NCBI RefSeq assembly: GCF_034347425.1
Contig: NZ_CP133779.1
Location: 248,001-312,000 of the forward strand
Direction of reading: 5' to 3'
Length of the DNA stretch: 64,000 bases
DNA from: Undibacterium sp. CCC3.4
GTDB taxonomy: Bacteria; Pseudomonadota; Gammaproteobacteria; Burkholderiales; Burkholderiaceae_D
Part shown: positions 62,365-64,000 of the stretch, piece after piece
Layout: every line of letters begins with the position of its first letter
Numbering within the stretch: the first letter of the stretch is position 1
Program-made: the position numbers and the translations under genes
Notes under the pieces: generated by a model
Database searches by the model: none
What the model saw: only the letters and a program-made list of their open reading frames with translations
Told to the model about the DNA's origin: nothing

Positions 62365-64000
62365 TTAAAATTGCTCGTCGGCGAGACCCAGCACACCGCT
62401 GCTGCCATCGACGATGGCGCTTTGCATACCCGGCGCTGCCGATAAAATGTGATCGGCAAAGAAACGCGCCGTAACAATTTTCGCTTCATAGAAAGCCGCG
62501 TCGCCCGCCCCTGCCTGCAATTTCTGCTGCGCGATCAGCGCGGCGCGCGCCATTTGCCAGCCGCCAAGCACGATACCAGCCAGCTTCAGATACACCACAC
62601 TGCCGGCAAACACGCCTTTGACATCGGTCTTGACATTGGCGAGCACATATTCAACCACCGCCTCAAGCGCCGTCGCACCGGCCGCCAAGCGCACAGCAAT
62701 CGCCACCAGCGCCGGCGTGCCGCTGGCTGTGAGCTGTGCTGCGGTGGCACGGATCTGCGCAATCAGGGCTTTAGCCGTGGCACCGCCGTCGCGCGCGGTT
62801 TTACGGCCGATCAAATCATTGGCTTGAATCGCCGTCGTCCCTTCGTAAATCGTCAGGATGCGGGCGTCACGATAATGCTGGGCCGCGCCAGTTTCTTCGA
62901 TGAAGCCCATGCCGCCATGCACTTGCACGCCAGTCGAGGTGACATCGAGCGACATTTCAGTCGCCCAACCCTTGACTACCGGCACCAGGAATTCATAGAC
63001 AGCCTGATTGCTGGCACGTACAGCCGCATCCGGATGGTGATGCGCCAGATCGCTGGTGGCCGCGGCCACATAAGCCAGTGCGCGCGCGCCTTCGGTCTGG
63101 GCACGCATACTCATGAGCATGCGGCGCACATCGGGGTGACGAATAATTGCCACCGGTGCAGCCGAACCGGCCAGATCGCGCGATTGCACGCGATCACGGG
63201 CGTAGCCAACCGCTTTCTGATACGCGCGCTCAGCAATCCCGATACCCTGCATGCCGACGCCAAAACGGGCCGCATTCATCATGATGAACATGTATTCGAG
63301 GCCCCGATTTTCTTGGCCGATCAAGCTGCCGATGGCACCACCATGGTCGCCGAATTGCAACACGGCAGTCGGGCTGGCCTTGATGCCGAGCTTATGCTCG
63401 ATCGACACGCAATGGGCATCGTTGCGCGCACCCAGGCTGCCATCGGCATTGACGAGGAACTTAGGCACCAAGAACAGCGAGATCCCTTTCACTCCTTCCG
63501 GTGCGTCAGGTGTGCGTGCCAGCACCAGATGAACGATATTTTCGGCCATATCGTGCTCACCGTAGGTGATGTAAATTTTGGTACCAAAGACTTTAAAAGT
63601 GCCGTCATCCTGCGGCACGGCGCGCGAACGCACCATCGCCAGATCCGAACCGGCTTGCGGCTCGGTCAAGTTCATGGTGCCGGTCCATTTGCCGGAAATC
63701 AGATTTTCCAAGTACAGGGCTTTCTGCTCATCACTGCCAGCCGTCAACAAGGCTTCGATCGCGCCATCGGTCAACAAGGGACACAAGGCGAACGAGATAC
63801 TGGCGGCATTGAGCATTTCTATGCATGGTGTAGCCAACAGCTTAGGCAAGCCTTGACCGCCGAATTCCTGTGGATGCTGAACACCCTGCCAGCCGGCTTG
63901 ACCGAACAGCTGGAAGGCCTCTTTGAAGCCCTTACTGGTGACTACCTTCCCATCCTGCCAATAACTAGGCGCTTGATCGCCAGTCCAATTGAGCGGTGCC
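62365..64000 (-). CDS. Acyl-CoA dehydrogenase, DmdC-like, 5' end beyond the window
   Basis: 545 codons are visible and the frame continues past base 64000 without a stop, so about 50 N-terminal residues are missing if the protein is the usual 595-600. It has FAD-type TMNLTEPQAGSDLAMVRSRA, QVHGGMGFIEETGAAQHYRDARIL, and the extra C-terminal acyl-CoA dehydrogenase domain (about last 120 residues). The overall plan is that of DmdC/3-methylmercaptopropionyl-CoA dehydrogenases, a name that in betaproteobacteria often covers general long acyl-CoA dehydrogenases. The C-terminus ends in LADEQF. Likely function is fatty acyl oxidation. Confidence 0.85.
   Translation of the reverse strand, partial: APLNWTGDQAPSYWQDGKVVTSKGFKEAFQLFGQAGWQGVQHPQEFGGQGLPKLLATPCIEMLNAASISFALCPLLTDGAIEALLTAGSDEQKALYLENLISGKWTGTMNLTEPQAGSDLAMVRSRAVPQDDGTFKVFGTKIYITYGEHDMAENIVHLVLARTPDAPEGVKGISLFLVPKFLVNADGSLGARNDAHCVSIEHKLGIKASPTAVLQFGDHGGAIGSLIGQENRGLEYMFIMMNAARFGVGMQGIGIAERAYQKAVGYARDRVQSRDLAGSAAPVAIIRHPDVRRMLMSMRAQTEGARALAYVAAATSDLAHHHPDAAVRASNQAVYEFLVPVVKGWATEMSLDVTSTGVQVHGGMGFIEETGAAQHYRDARILTIYEGTTAIQANDLIGRKTARDGGATAKALIAQIRATAAQLTASGTPALVAIAVRLAAGATALEAVVEYVLANVKTDVKGVFAGSVVYLKLAGIVLGGWQMARAALIAQQKLQAGAGDAAFYEAKIVTARFFADHILSAAPGMQSAIVDGSSGVLGLADEQF

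Overview
The window looks like chromosomal DNA of a betaproteobacterium of the order Burkholderiales, most likely the family Oxalobacteraceae; the genus is not resolved. The basis is gene content and order: glnE next to a divergent yhdP-like gene, fkpB-ispH, exbB-exbD-lpxK-Trm112-kdsB-adk, rpsP-rimM-trmD-rplS, a phasin, a DUF3579 protein and a CobD/CbiB-like membrane protein. Base composition looks moderate, and coding is dense. No rRNA, tRNA, CRISPR array, prophage or complete insertion sequence was seen. 65 protein genes (two cut by the window edges) and one candidate 18-codon small ORF are described.

Layout. 1-7.1 kb: yhdP-like fragment, glnE, a palindromic repeat element, a PBP7-type endopeptidase, nitroreductase, thioesterase and pentapeptide-repeat protein. 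7.4-13.6 kb: phasin, a branched-chain amino acid ABC operon (livHMGF, no binding protein here) preceded by a candidate small ORF with its own hairpin, then fkpB-ispH. 13.7-22.7 kb: radC, rpmB-rpmG, desaturase, MscS channel, RNA methyltransferase, purN, a barnase/barstar-like pair, patatin and an SDR dehydrogenase with a 28-bp perfect palindrome upstream. 22.9-29.1 kb: proton-pumping pyrophosphatase, adk, and the envelope cluster kdsB-Trm112-lpxK-exbD-exbB. 29.1-30.3 kb: a 1.2-kb non-coding region with six degenerate repeat units full of DnaA-box-like 9-mers, the most unusual part of the window. 30.3-34.9 kb: xseA, sodB, a DMT transporter, a small membrane protein and an HDOD protein. 35-39.9 kb: nagZ-nagA-N-acetylglucosamine kinase, a peptidoglycan amino-sugar recycling operon, and a DUF1275 protein. 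39.9-48.7 kb: polar amino acid uptake genes, ABM-domain protein, prfC, S1/P1 nuclease, sppA, a second PBP7-like endopeptidase and a Pal/OmpA lipoprotein. 48.8-56.4 kb: a QseBC-type two-component system and a fatty-acid activation/oxidation operon facing a LysR regulator. 56.4-64 kb: DUF3579 protein, hendecad-repeat coiled-coil protein, CobD-like protein, NUDIX hydrolase, the rpsP-rimM-trmD-rplS operon, a TM2 protein and a 5'-truncated acyl-CoA dehydrogenase.

Themes. Many genes serve envelope upkeep (PBP7 paralogues, NagZ/NagA/kinase, LpxK, KdsB, ExbBD, Pal, SppA, YhdP) and fatty-acid or polyhydroxyalkanoate metabolism (phasin, FadD, two acyl-CoA dehydrogenases, SDRs, desaturase, thioesterase). 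Several intergenic regions carry palindromic elements with nested inverted repeats. All coordinates, motifs and repeats were read by eye; family names come from recognising the proteins, not from a database search.
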